From contig NC_092569.1 of the NCBI RefSeq assembly GCF_037975245.1, positions 22,474,168-22,538,167 on the forward strand: a stretch of DNA of 64,000 nt, written 5' to 3'. This document shows, in pieces, positions 35,065 to 49,000 of this stretch. The first letter of the stretch is position 1. Each line of letters starts with the position of its first letter. The position numbers were made by a program, and so were the translations under genes. This stretch comes from Apostichopus japonicus. Taxonomy: Eukaryota; Echinodermata; Holothuroidea; Aspidochirotida; Stichopodidae. The notes beneath the pieces are model-generated. The model had not been told where the DNA came from. It did not search any database and saw only the letters and a program-made list of their open reading frames with translations.

Positions 35065-36690
35065 TTATATAAACGATTGCATTAACGACCTAACAAAGTA
35101 ACACTTAAACTCATAAGCAATTATAAATAAACAAACAGAATTAATAGAAAAGAAACTCACATAACCCAACTCCCCCCCCCTAAAAAAAAAATAATAATAA
35201 TAAATATTGTCATTGTTTCTTAGAAAGTAATTAATACATTCATTTATTGAACCTGTCATTTTTAAGAGTGTACTACGGCATTCCTTATTTGCTTTGTTAA
35301 GTATGTAATATTCTACCTGTAAGTAATATTTGAGTTTGGAGTAAAATGAAATAGCATCTGACATCTTATCACCTAATTTGCAACTGAGGACATAATACTT
35401 TGCATGTAAAAGATAAACAGTTGATCGGATGTTTAGCTTCTTCGATATAACCAAACTAAATGTGATCATGGTTAATACCAACGTTTCTCTCCAGGCAGAG
35501 GTTATCAGACTCTAACCAGAAGGTTTTAACAAAATCACATTCTCAAACCAAATGCTTTAGTGTTTCATTTTCTTTCTGACAAAATTTACAAAACGAGCTA
35601 TCATTTACATTGATCTTGATTAAAAACATGTTGGAACTAAGTATTCTATGCAAGAAACGGAACTGAAAGTAATGTGTTTTGGTATCTCTTACAGCCAGAT
35701 AAGGTAACGTAAACATGATTTCCAGTCATACGTCTTGCTATCGATTTCATGCCATTTCTGGATTGCTGTTGGTTGTTGTGATTTGTTCTCTATTAGATAC
35801 TTGTAAAAATACTTCGTGACTTTGGGTGACGTAATAGCTTTTACAAGGCGTTGCTTAATACCATTTGTGTTGTGAGCGTTGTTTACACTTTTCTTGCAAG
35901 GTTTTGGAACCGTCGACCAAATTTCGAAATAAAAAGTAAAAGTGAAATGATCCAGATCGAGCTTAGTACAAAAACCATCATAACCAATAACCATTGTTGT
36001 CGAAAAAGTCACGCAATCGAAAAGCACCTTTTTGTTTGAGAATATTTGATAAAAAAAGAATCTTATTATAAATATTGATGAATTCATTATTCAAAACAAT
36101 CTGGTTACAATACGTATCTGGAGGTCTGTAGTAAAAATCCGACCATGCATAACTCACGTCACGAATACAATTATTTGAGATATTAATGTCTTTTTTTTAT
36201 AAAAGTTGCATTTGAATACAAATCCTTTTCCATATCTCTTAAGTTCTTCATCAAATAAAACTTTCCATACACCTTCAATTTCATCAAGATACAGTTTAAC
36301 GCACTTACACTTTAAACTTGTTACGAAAGACATTAAGTCAATTATATTCAGGCCTCCTTTACATTTATCTTTAACGAAAACGTTTTACTTTACTTTCTTG
36401 GGTTTACTGCACCAAATGAATCCAAACAGAAGACTTTCATTTTCTATAAAAACAGTTGTACTCGGATTTGGTAAAACGGTAAATAAATAGACAAGTTGTG
36501 AAATAAGGAACGTTTTAATGAGAACAATTTTCCCGATGGGCGTAAGATCTCCGGAAGACCAGAGATTATTAATAATACGAGACAGTTATTACGAGACAGT
36601 TTGGGAACATAGTTCCACTTATAGAAGTCTTCTTGGTGATTAGTGAAAGAAATACCTATAATTTAGAGGATCGTCGCTTAAAACCAACTT
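35065..36690 (-). pseudogene. decayed L1/Tx1-type LINE ORF2 fragment
   Basis: Minus-strand phrases parallel the C-terminal half of the ORF2 at 27.8-29.1 kb. They run in order from the upstream end: a YVPKLSR phrase (near 36600), SSGDLTPIGKIVLIKTFLIS (near 36500), TAIQKWHEIDSKTYDWKSCL (near 35730), HYFQFRFLHRILSSN (near 35660), CKFC...HLV (near 35560) and SKLKYYLQVEYYIL (near 35310). The phrases lie in several frames with stops, so this is an old 5'-truncated copy lacking the RT core. It belongs to the same broad clade as the larger element but is clearly more decayed. No target duplication was found. Confidence 0.8.
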
Positions 36691-36779
36691 TAAATTTCGA
36701 AAATAACGTGGTGGGGTCGAGGAAAAAGTTAATATAGTTAAATAAATAAATTTGAATTCCTGTTTATTAAACCTTACTT

Positions 36780-37855
36780 TGTTGTCCTTCACAAATTCAT
36801 AACCGTTCTTATTGCTTCACTCTTTTGGAAGGTGACGGTTGGAGGGGGGGGGGGGATGGGGGAGAGAGGTCGGATTTTGCAGGGGACGCAATTGATTTAC
36901 ATGTACTTTGTACTTTGTACTAAATGTCTTTCTTTCGATTGCGACAGCTTTTCTCAATTAAACATATCTGGTCGGAATGCATTCATAATTTCGGTGACAT
37001 TTAAAGCAATGAAATATAGTATTTAGGAGGCCATGGGTTCGATCCCTGACCGGCAAAGTTACGGTGGATTCTCATTGTTGCTTTTGTTTCTTTAGCTATT
37101 CCGGTTTTCTCATTTTCAGTCTTAAAATATTTTAAATCCGTGGAAGCGCCTTTCATTCTAAATTGAAGATTACCCCGACTACCTAGGACAGGCCATGTTT
37201 ATGTTAATCTATTGTCTATAAATATGAATAAACTCAACTAAAACAAAGTCTTATAACTTCATATGAAGAAAAGGGCAGTCTTGGGTAATATGCAACGTTA
37301 TTTGTCGGTGATACATTTGTAATGCGTTATAGAAATATTATCTTAGGACTTAAAAGTCTTGTTTTCCCATTGAGTTTTGTCTTTCAAATAAGAAACTGAA
37401 CTAACGGTCTGTGTTAGACTTAGTACTCCCGATGCTTAACTTGATGGGCTTTGTGATACTTAAAGAAACATTTCTCAAAGTATAACAATGGTATAGAAAT
37501 ACAAGTTGACTGAGAACACTGTTGTTTATTAAATGGTGTCTATTATGGTTAACTGTCTGCATGTTTAACATCAATATTAGCCGTTTCATGGGTCTCTTGC
37601 CTGCAGCCGGCTTCAGTTGATAGTCGAGTCTCGCATGAATGAGAACATAAACGTTATGTTCACAGAAGCTATTTTCTTACGAATACGTGGCGGCGGTAAG
37701 TAAGTTCATCTAAAGAGCCAAATCCTTTACATGGATAGCAGCAACTTGCATGGGTAGTTGCCCTGACCAAGGTAAGCAGAAAGATGTGAGCAAAAGAAAT
37801 ATCATAAACATATAAGCAGAATTATAGGGGGCGAAACTTTTGTGAGCGAATAGCA
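36780..37855. other. non-coding; isolated tRNA B box-like motif
   Basis: GGGTTCGATCCC at 37034-37045 is an exact-looking tRNA B box, but no A box or cloverleaf is present. It is probably a SINE remnant. A G run lies at 36842-36855. Nothing else was recognised. Confidence 0.4.
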
Positions 37856-37859
37856 AACG

Positions 37860-39590
37860 ATTGATTAACTTTAACCATGGCTTATCTACACTTATTGATG
37901 TCTGCGCGAGAATTTGTATTGTAATCCAAAACGGGCTTAATACAAAGAAATAAGACTGAAGCCAGGGAAATAATATTCAATCCTTAATATTAAAAATACC
38001 ACTCAAATATTTTCTTGACAGGTTATCAACAAGGAGTGGGGACGTGGAAGTTCTCTCCCCGCTCGAATGAGCACCAGATACAAACACACACAATGATATT
38101 GGTACGACAGTTTGGCAATAATTTTACTTTGAAAACGACGATTATGAACGAACATGCCACCGAGGGAGCAGGTAACAACAACAAATATATGAATAAATCC
38201 GTGAAACGGGCTTTACTTTTTTAGGTAAAAATTGTTATGTTTGGGTTAGTTACACAGAATATATACAGACAGCAAGACAAATGGATCAACACACATGCTC
38301 TCGATTACATTCAAGGACTTGCTTCCGGTGAACACACGACCTTACATATTTCTTCTTAGCAAAGGTTGATGATTAACTATTAAAACATTTTTTTTTTTCA
38401 AATCCCAATATTTTTTTACTCATGAACGTTCATATCAAAAACATAATATTGAAATACTCCAATTGAAAGTTCATTATTTGAAATATAACTCTAATGTAGA
38501 AATATGTTAAGCTACTTGGTGTTAACATCAAATTGAACAACAAGCAGTGATTTTAGAACAATTTAGGTATATTTTATAAATAAATGCAGTCCGTGCCGAT
38601 GTTAAACATTAATTACCATGATCATTGCAAAGTTTACACATTTTACTAACCCTACCTAAAAGGGTATTCCTTTTGTTAGCGTGAAAGAATCAAAGAATGA
38701 GATTAAGAAAGCAAATACAATATCATCTTTCAAGAAATAAATAGATAAACAAAGTGTTTATAAGTAGGTCGTTTGAATCCAGACAAGTCAGGTGGTTTCC
38801 ATTTGATTAGTGAGTTCCTTTTGAGATTTTGACTAGGTTAATATTTTGTGGGACATTGAATTATATTGGTTTCATCGCAACCACTGTAGAATGATTGAGT
38901 ACATCGTCACGTTCTCTCATTTTCACACATCTTTATCCGAAAATGCAGCTCTATAATGTTTATACCTTTAAATACAGCAAGCTCTTTCGCTTATTTATTT
39001 TTAAACATGAAAAAGTAAATAGTTCTTTGAATAACGATACGATTTTAATTTTCCATGATTCAATTTTACTAACTTTCTAAACACAAAGCATAAGCTCTAG
39101 CAAAGAAAATATGGAATTCAACAATTATTTCAAACTATCCTTGTCAGACCTCTTTAAGTCTTCACCCTGTGTATTAATATACAAATGATAAAGTAACAAT
39201 TCCCACACGAAACACTACAGACTTTGATGTAAATGTTTCAAGTGGATTTTACTGTTAATCGTTTGCGTCCCTTTCATATTCACTGATATATGATAATGGC
39301 TAGTTTTACTTCTCCATCAGTATAGCCCTACTTGTAATATAAAGCTACGGTGATTTACTGCCTTCAGTTTACTGTCAGCATACCGTAGTTTTTTCATCGT
39401 TTCGTCAGGGCGTTAAAGAAAAGTACAGGGTTTGACGGGAAATTAGAACCTCAATAAGTCCTAGATTGGCTTCCTATATATAGTCTTCTTTCAACCATTT
39501 TTCTAAAGTTAAGTTTTCTTCTGAATACAGAAATATTTAATTAAATTTAATTTAAGTAATATTTATTTAAACCAAGGCTATTTAGCTTAA
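37860..39590. other. non-coding upstream part of unit 1
   Basis: The exon-like frame at 38015-38224 is not preserved in the duplicate at 52.6-52.8 kb, so it is not taken as coding. Nothing else was recognised. Confidence 0.5.
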
Positions 39591-39727
39591 CGTTATGGAC
39601 TTGACCGGAGATCACAGTTGTGTTTCCCGATAGAGATCACGAGGGGAAGAATCATATCAAGATGGCCGACTCATAGTTTGTACTGCACGATTTCAGTAGT
39701 CTCGATTTCCTTGTCCAATGAGGTTTG

Positions 39728-39959
39728 ACTTCCTTGTTCTTCTGTCTACCGACGCGCGTTAGAGACAACATTTAGGTGGAAACTACCATACTACTAAAAT
39801 GCATTTTTTAATGAGGTTAACTATGTTCTGTATTTTCTACCGTACATTCTAAATTACTCGATGTAAGGTACGTTATGTCATCGACAGAGGTGAAAGTCAT
39901 TATCAACTTGAATTCAGAGAAGGGCGAGTCACCAGAAAAGATTTCACCCTTTCGTCAAA
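39728..39959 (+). promoter_or_regulatory. gene 2 5' flank with conserved ETS-like motif
   Basis: ACTTCCTTGTTCTTCTGTCT at 39728, CGTACATTCTAAATTACTCG near 39842 and the ATTATCAACTTGAATTCAGA phrase just upstream of the ATG are all kept in gene 3. The first and last are also kept at 34.46 kb. The transcription start is unknown and no TATA box was seen. Confidence 0.5.
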
Positions 39960-40037
39960 ATGATCAGCAAGTTTTATTCAATCTTCCAATTTTTATTTTT
40001 CCTTTGGACAACTAGCTGCCTCGTTTTTCGTGAATCG
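39960..40037 (+). CDS. gene 2 signal-peptide exon
   Basis: 26 codons, [20 protein letters not shown] then LVFRES, ending at GTAAGT in phase 0. A Lys near the start and the hydrophobic core FLFFLW form a signal peptide. The paralogue at 55192 differs by few residues, which supports this ATG. Confidence 0.85.
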
Positions 40038-43000
40038 GTAAGTTCTAGTACTTTTATATATTTTTTAATTTAATCCAGCATAAAAGTCAAAGTCAATTCA
40101 TATTTGGTTCCTTCTTATGTAGCACACAGAAACTACAAAAAAGAATTTTAAACGCATTTTATTATGAACCTTCTTCAGTCATCTGTAGTAGTATAGATGT
40201 TTTAATGTACTTGCGCGATAACAGAATTTGAAACTAAAGTTTTGATTGTTCAAAAGATGATATAAGATATTGGAAATGGAGACATCATAATTCCTCAAAT
40301 TCAGAACAATGTTCATATTTGGTATATTGTAGTGATCTGTATTGAAATAAACATCATTGTCTGTAACGCTTCAAAAGTCCGTAACAAATAATTCAAAAAT
40401 TAAACGCAAAGGATATTGAAGTGTTTAGAGTAAACTTTCGAGTAGATTTAAATATACTTTTTCAGAGTAATGAAATACTTTTAATTAATTTTAAGCTCCC
40501 TACAAAAAGAGTCCCAAATTAAAACAAAGTAAAAACGTTCCAATCTTGAATAGCAATTCTCCTTTTGACCATATTTTAAAGTAAAGTTTTGATTGTTCAA
40601 AAGATGGTATATGATATTGAAAATGGAGACATCATAATTCCTCAAATTCAATACAATGTTCATATTTGGTATATTGTAGTGATATGTATTGAAATAAACA
40701 TCATTGTCTGTAACGCTTCAAAAGTCCGTAACAAATAATTAAAAAAATAAACGCAAAGGATATTGAAGTGTGTAGAGTAAACGTTTGAGTGGATTAAGAA
40801 ATACTTTTTTTCAGAGTAATGAAATACTTAAAATTAATTTTAAGCTTCCTACAAAAAGAGTTTCAAATTAAAACAAAGTAAAAACGTTCAAATCTTGAAG
40901 TGCAATTCTCCCTTTTGACCATATTTTGAATTAAAGTTTTGATTGTTCAAAAGATGGTATATGATATTGAAAATGGAGACATCATAATTCCTCAAATTTA
41001 ATACAATGTTCATCTTTTGGAATCCTGCATTTGTCTGTATCGAAATAAAAAAGATGGTCTGTATCGCTTCAAAAGTGCATGAGAAATAATTCAACAAAAT
41101 AATAATAAACGCAAAGTATATTTCAGTAATTACAGTTAACGTTGAAGTTGATTCAGTTAAACCTTTTTCAGATTAAATTAAGTACTTAAGTTATTTTAAA
41201 CTCCCCACAAACCACAAAAGAGTCTCGAAATTGAAACAAAAGACAAGCAATGAAATCTTGAACAGAAAGTCTCCTTTTGACTATATTTTAACAAATCAAG
41301 AAATAAAAAGAGATTCGATAATCATTAAATATTATATTTTTGGCAATAATATTGAAATTAGAATTAAATTAAATTAAATCTAATGCTTTCAAGTTCGTTT
41401 ATGTTTTGCATTAATCTCAGAAATTAAAAGCGTTAACCTTTAGAATTTCTGCAATGTGGTAAAGAAGGCACTAGTTGTATGTAAAGTAAAGGTGTTAGAT
41501 GAAAGATCGGATAATCAGGATGGATTTTTTTTTGCAAATTCGATAAATAATGGTAATAGTACTAGTAACTTAGTAACGTTCTGGAACCATTTAAGACACA
41601 AGCATGTAGTTAAACATTCAAAGTTCTTTAAATAAAAACGATATAAAAGATGTATAAAATATTGAGCTCTTGTTGTGTTAGTAATTCATAAACCCGTATT
41701 CCTACCTTTAACTTTAAAAGTGAACATTAACCTGTTAGTTGTATATCTCTCATAGGTACAACTTCAGAACTGTCATGTGTTTAAAAAAGACGTGCTAAAA
41801 TTTGTAATAGGATTTTATCATTAATGAAATCAGACATAATGCAGACTGTCATAAATGCAAGTTTTACCGATAGTATCATTCAAATACGGTAGTTTCAAAT
41901 ATAGAAACGTTATAGCTAAGATGTACATGCCCATACTTTGAATATCTCGCTTCAGTTTCTTAACTTTATAATAATTTACGAGAAAAGAATGTTTTGACTT
42001 GATATTAATTATAGTTTTCATCCGTCTAATTCAATTCACATTGAAACTTATGATTTAATATAATGCCACCAATTTTGTATTCCGATGTAGATCTTCTTTA
42101 TTTAACAGAAATCTATCAATTTCAATGAAGCAATGGACAAATAACAAAGTTAAATTTTAATTGAGTAACCAATTTAGCGTAAACTCTACATGATTTACTG
42201 AGGATGAATAAAATTAAAGTTAATGTTAGACGTAAAAATCTCTGGACTTACAGTTTTGTGCAATTTGCCAAGTTTAAATGAGAGAAGGCAAATATACATG
42301 AAATATATATCATTTTAATATACTAAGACATTTTCGCAAAGTCTATAATAAAACTTCAAGAAACTTAATAAATAATTCTTAAGATTTGCAGAATCTGTCG
42401 AGCATTTGCAGTTAACCCATAGATATATTTTTATATCCTTCAAAGATTTAGAAAAAAAGCAAATAAGTCATATTGCACATCAATTTGGCGAAAGAATGAG
42501 TCAATATGATTTCACCTTCTAAACTTTGAGAACCATTGGCATATCATTCTTCCCAACTGCTTCTTCATTTAATGTATTGTAGTCTTACAAAAGTTATACA
42601 ACTAGTTTAAGATTATACAAGGATGAGAGAAGTCAGAAAGTAAATAGAGCATGTTCTGAATTTCAAATAAAAGAATATACCAGCATACGTTTATTGTAAA
42701 TTGTCGTTATATGATCTATTAAATCATATATTGTGTGTAGCTTCAAGATAAGTAGAAAATTCAATAATAACTCAAACAAGACAAATTGAAAAAATCAAAA
42801 TCAATGTATTGTAAAAAGGACCCCTTCTTTGTCACTTAAAGTTAAAGGTTCGGTTATGACTAAAACATTTTTTTTTTAAAACATTTTTGGGCACAATAAA
42901 TTTTCAAACATAGAACAGTATCGTCAATATGAGTTTTTTTAGTACTGGTAAAGTTCCTGTGAGACTTGCTTCACCAGTGCGAAGCTATGTCAATCGTAAG

Positions 43001-46000
43001 TAAGCTGCATATTACGACCTTCGTTTCAGGTCAAAAAAAAAATTAAGAAACGGACGTAATGTGTACTGTCAAATTAATTACTAAGAGAAATACGTTCAAC
43101 TAAATACATGTAAGATAAAGTATTCTGCAACGTTATTGGCAACCATGTTGATGTTTTCTTATATTTGTAACTGTTTGTTCTTACGTTCGACTATCTACAA
43201 AAGTATGTGGATTTACAAACTAAAATCAGAAGATAGTAAGTAAATGTAAAACATTAATTTGTACTGTAAACATAAAGAAAACACATATTTTGCTTAATTC
43301 CAATGAAATTTGAAAATCGCTATTCGTCTAATACTTTTATTGCTCATAACTCCTACAAAGTAGTATGATTCGCGATCAATATATATTCTTGGTTCAACAG
43401 ATCGTAACCCATTCCAGCAAATATCTTATAAAAAATGTTAAGTCTCAATTTATTGCCGTTTCGAACAATATAAGTTCCGATAACTTTTCTCGACTACTTA
43501 CTTAGAGTAAAAGATTCCGGGATACAGGATACATTGGAAAGACCTTACATCCAACTAAATAGGCTGATAATTTTTTGAATATTCGAAAATTCAACATTTG
43601 TTGATTTGATCTTCTTTTTCTTTATGTCAGACTCTTAATAATTAAGATCACAGCGACTGTATGTTTGTATTTTAACACTGACAGTTTATTGCTGAACATT
43701 GATACTTAATATATTGACGATACGTTTGTACCTAAGGGCTACCTCTGTGTATTATTGTTATGTTAGCTGAGCGATACAATTAGTTATTGGTATACATTTC
43801 TTAACCGAGTATGTCATAATAGCTTTAAAAAGGCACCTCATTTTACTTAAATTTGATCACAACTAACAGTTACATCAATCCCATACTCGTAGATACATAA
43901 CTTTTACGTCATTAATTATTATTTATAACAACACAAATAAAGTGTTACTTAGAAAGAAAAAAAAAACAACCGTAAGATAACAAAAAAGGGAGGAAGTTTT
44001 AATGCCATAACTTGTTGTCAGCCAGCAGAAGATTTTGCATTTTTCATTAACTATCTTTTTATCTATATTTTCCTCTGAAGTTTAATACACCATTTTCGAT
44101 TGTAAAAATAAAAGTATTTCCTTCTCAAAATAAACTGATATTCCGGAGCAATGTCTGTGTCTGTTTTTGTTTTAATGAAAAATACAATAGTAACAATTCA
44201 TTTAAAGGGAATGCCACTTATAAGTTTTTCTAAAAAATATATGTCGTAATTTATTTATTCTGTATCATTAGCTAACAAATCTATACTTGAATTTGCTATT
44301 TCTGGTTCGGTTGTCACTTTAAAAAAAAAAGGGGGTGTTGATATGTGTTTACAACATAACCTGAAATTACATGTACATTGTGCAATATTTGTCACTTCAT
44401 TGATTTCGTTATGTTTTACACAGCTGGTACGAACATTTTAAATCTTCCCACTCCCTAACACCTCAAAAATAGTAATATATTAAGTTTTCAATGTCAACAT
44501 AAAAACCGTATAGGAAATTATCAGGATTTAATTCAGTAAGGTTATAATTATATTGTTTCCTGGTAGATATAAAGCTCTTACAGCATGTAAACGAAATAAG
44601 TGCATTTTCGCTTTAACTGTCTCGTCAATTTCTTTCTCTTCAGTGTAAAATTTCAAATGCAAAGATTGAGATTGATCTCTGTTTAGAAAGAACGACAATG
44701 CCTATATCAATTATTTTTTTGTCAACCAGGAAGGTTTAAGATTGGGGAATGCAAGTTAGAATTGTAGAAGGAAGAGTTATTGTTGTAAAAACGTAAACAC
44801 AACAGAGTACAATCATTTTCATCTGCTAGTCTAGTCTACACATTTAATTTGCATCTTAATTCATTATCATTCGAGCGTTGTCTAATGAGCCCTCGAAGGA
44901 TTTATGAGTACTGATTATTTATAGTGGAGCTAGGCTGTTTATCTGAATTCTGTTTAGTGTTAACCTATACCATGTCTCTTTTAACGGTACATTACAAATA
45001 TCTGTATTAACACTTCTAATAGATTCAAACACTCCATGCCTTGGCGATACATGTTTTCATCCTCCCACTCCCGTTGTTTGAGAGAGGAATGTGTGAACTT
45101 GTTAGCTTAATGTTTGAAATGGACAACTCGAGTAAAGATAAAAGCGAGTCGAGTGATTTGTGTTCATCATCGGTCCCCCTCTCTGTCTTCTCATTTCAAT
45201 TGGAATACATTTTTCTTTCTAATTTCAAATGAACCAATTTCAATAATTTCAATTTCAATAGCAATATTGTTGCACCCATAGAGTAACTGACATCTTCGCT
45301 ATCCCCAAATCTATCCAACCGGCAATCACTACTTGTTTTTTTAGTTGATGTATTCAAGTAGGCCCAGTAAGTATTTCCAGTAATACTTCTCAACGTAAAT
45401 GGGACACACATTTCACATTTACTCCGTAATATAATGAAAACCTGTTTTCAAAAAAGTTTGAAATCTTTTTTCAGAGCTTGATATCCAGAGGTCACTGATT
45501 CGAATCATGTTCTATCCAAAAGCTCTTTGCTCTATTCCATTGTTTAAAACAACAAAGTCACTTTCCTGTTATTCATTTACATATATATATATATATCTTT
45601 TTTCTTCGGTTAGAGTGCCCAACAGACAAGTGATGGATCTACTAATGGAAAGATATTAGGTGAGTGATGCTTACCCCTCTTGATTCCAAATATGTAATTT
45701 AAATATAGTAAACCCTTGTTACATTATATTTATCATGTAAACAACACATGCATTAGGGCATGATTTTTTTTTTTTGGGGTGGGTGTGGTTCGTCTGAAGT
45801 ATTAGTGGACGAGAATGGAAGAGGAGGTAAGGTGTTTTGGAGCATTCAAATAGAAATCTATCTTAACAGTTAAACAAAACAGTCGATATAACTCATGTTA
45901 GATTTGTATGTATTGTGTAAAGTACGCAGTGTTAGGTTGTGCTGTTAGAGTAACTTTTTTCTGCAAAACTACAAGTGTGAGACCTTTCGGATAGTTGAAA

Positions 46001-49000
46001 TTAAGAACGTGTTGTATGCAATATATGTAAACCAATATCAAAAATGCAAAGTAAAAAAAATAATGTGGACAATTTTTTATTTATTTCTTTGCTTTTTAGG
46101 TTCATCATCATTTTTCTTCTATCAACAATCGACTTATCCGAGAGATTGCAGAGAAGTTCAGGAGCAATGTTCATCCCATAACTCTTCCGGTGTCTTCGAG
46201 ATCAAACCAGATGGTTATCCGGAACCATTTGAGGTTTACTGTGATAACACTGACAGTTCCGGTGGATGGACGGTATGTCTTTGGTTTCTTGCTCTAGTAT
46301 TAACAATTGTCAGACTGAAACAATCATGTTCACAGCAGCTGGAAGAGTATTAACGATGTTACTAACATAGGCGTTGGAGGCGGGGGGGGGGGGCTGGGGT
46401 GGCTGCAGCCCCACAACCAATTTTTTTTGTGAAACTTCGGGCAATATGCTGAGAATTTTTCGGGCACCAACTGAAAGAAGAAAAAATTGCAGTGTGTTTT
46501 TCAATATTTTTGGGGGGTGAAAATTCGGGCTATATGCTGAGAATTTTTCGGGCACCTACTGAAAAAAGAATAATTTGCAATGTGTTTTTCATTTTTTGGG
46601 GGGTGAAAATTCGGGCAATATGCTGAGAATTTTTCGGGCACCTACTGAAAGAAGAATAATTTGCAATGTGTTTTTCATTTTTTGGGGGGTGAAAATTCGG
46701 GCAATATGCTGAGAATTTTTCGGGCATCTACTGAAAAAAGAATAATTTGCAATGTGTTTTTCAATGGTTAAACTGATATTAGTATTATCGTTATTATTGT
46801 AACGACTTTCCCAATAATTCTAACCAATATGGAAGGGTAATAACACGGAATATATAACCAAAATTTTTCGCGCTCTCCGCGCGCGTTCAACATCTTAATG
46901 TGCATGTCAAATAGGCTTTCATCGGTTATCGGCATGTGATGTAAAACCGATGAATGCATATATGATAGCACATTAACATGTTGAACGCGCGCGGAGCGAA
47001 CAAAAATTTTGGTTATATATTTCGGGCAAGTCGTTACACCCCCCCCCCCCAATCAAATTAGGCTCCTACGCCTATGGTTACTAATATCGGTAACAATGTT
47101 ATATATGTTTAAGTTACATTGTGCTATTCATTTATTTTTTAATTACCTAAAAACAGAGACGGCTGTGCTGGATGCCAAATATTACGCATTGAATGAAAGA
47201 TCAGTAACTCTCAAATCATTTCGGTAACGACTCTGTCCATAGGTAATACAAAGGCGCACCGACGGGTCCATCGATTTCAGGCGCGACTGGGACAGCTACA
47301 AGTCTGGCTTCGGGTTTCTCTCTCATGATTTCTGGCTCGGCAACGAGAAGTTGTCTTTCTTGACCAACCAGAAGAAATACCAACTGGTGATTGAGATAAC
47401 CACATCAAGCGGTTACTTAATTCGGGTTTCTTACGATCATTTCCGTATAAGTGACGCCTTTAGTCACTTCAAGCTGGTCAACCTCGGAAACTATTCTGGA
47501 GAGAATACTGGTGAGTTATCACGGAAAAAATTAGATATAAACGCAATATTATACCCATATTTCTTAAAAGGCTTTAATATATGTGAAGATTACTTGTTTC
47601 GTGACGTCGTCAAACATTTCATTAGATGACAGATATGCAGGGTCATCAGGGGAGATTCACTGACAAACCTCTCTGGCCCATTTGGTACATCCATCTATGG
47701 TCAACCATCGCTTTGATAAAAGAATATATCTGAACTTTATTTATCAAACACTTCATTCACTTCATTAGGTAACATACATTCCTAGTAACATTAATGTAAT
47801 AATAATTCAAATTAATTTTATCTTACAGATGCCATAACATTCACTCCATTGACACCAGCAAAAGATTGTCAGGAAATTTATGATGATGGTTCTAGAAACA
47901 ACGGTATATACAGCATCAAACCAACCGGATGGACCGGGCCAGCATTTGAGGTCTACTGTAACATGACTGACGGAGGAGGATGGACGGTAAGTGTTATAGC
48001 CTACGATAAGCACGGAGATTACATTATGAACTATATAGTTCATTAGATCTTGCACTGGAATACATTTTTCTCTAATGTAAGACTTACTTTAATCGTAACT
48101 ATTCTTTTCACCGATCTATGTACAATGTCGGAATTTTTCGTTATTTTCTTTGTCATTGTTTTTAATGATATTCGTTTTTATATACAAGAACATTTTACAT
48201 TGTACCACAGTCTATTGACATTTATGCATATTGCGAACCTCATCATTTGTATTCTTTACCTCCATGATTGAGGAAGTTTGGTTTATTCTACCTTTTAACT
48301 CATAACCGACATGTTGAAGGTCTTACGTTTCGAATTACGTTTAAAGGTAGTTCATTTTAAAATAAGATGAAAATTTCAGATTTCACACTTGGGAAGCCAC
48401 TAATATTATTCACGTTTGTGTTATTAACTACTTTTATCATTTTCAAATATTTAAGGTGTTCCAACGACGGGTCGATGGTAGTCAAGACTTCTACATTGGA
48501 TGGGACAGCTACAAGCAAGGATTTGGAAATTTAAGCATTAATTTTTGGCTCGGAAATGATAAACTTTATTACTTGACCAACCAAAAGAGATATGAAATCA
48601 GAATCGACTTAGTGAACAGATACGGAGCTCCATACTACGCCAAGTTTGACTTTTTTAGGACAAACGACTTAAGCGACAACTATCGGTTATCCGGTCTTGG
48701 GACCTACAGTGGAACATCAGGTTTGTAGCCTACACATCTCCTTCAATACTAAATATGGTATTTTAGCATAACTAGATAATGAGACACCACCAGGTTATCG
48801 TTTCATCGATAATACCACTTTCAAGAAACATATTTTAACTTCAGTTAAGTTGAGTACATAATGATATCACCTTAAGAATAAAGAAGTAGATAACAATGTA
48901 AGGAGGCCAAGCAGATGAAAAATCGATTATATTTGTAATTAGTAGCCTGAGAATGGAAATTGCATCAAAATAGGAAACTACATACAGTTGTCTGTTATAG

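Larger units (their letters stand above)
46366..47076. mobile_element. 711-bp hAT-type element in gene 2 intron 3
   Basis: The termini are inverted: CATAGGCGTTGGAGGC at the left, and the reverse complement of CATAGGCGTAGGAGCC at the right. The identical octamer GTTACTAA flanks both sides (46358-46365 and 47077-47084) and fits the hAT pattern nTnnnnAn. Gene 3 has an empty site (GTTAGTAA near 60914), so insertion followed the duplication. Inside are a four-unit minisatellite and a large palindrome. There is no transposase, so it is non-autonomous. Confidence 0.88.

Noticed and set aside
37034-37045. Perfect tRNA B box-like motif as a tRNA gene
   Set aside because: No A box, acceptor stem or cloverleaf could be drawn around it; more likely a SINE scrap.
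38015-38224. Exon-like frame between CAG and GTAACA
   Set aside because: The borders look like splice sites, but the duplicate at 52.6-52.8 kb does not keep the frame, and there is no similarity to any FReD part.
46433-46765. Regular ~86-bp repeats as a CRISPR-like array
   Set aside because: The units are contiguous near-identical minisatellite copies with no unique spacers, inside a eukaryotic transposon.
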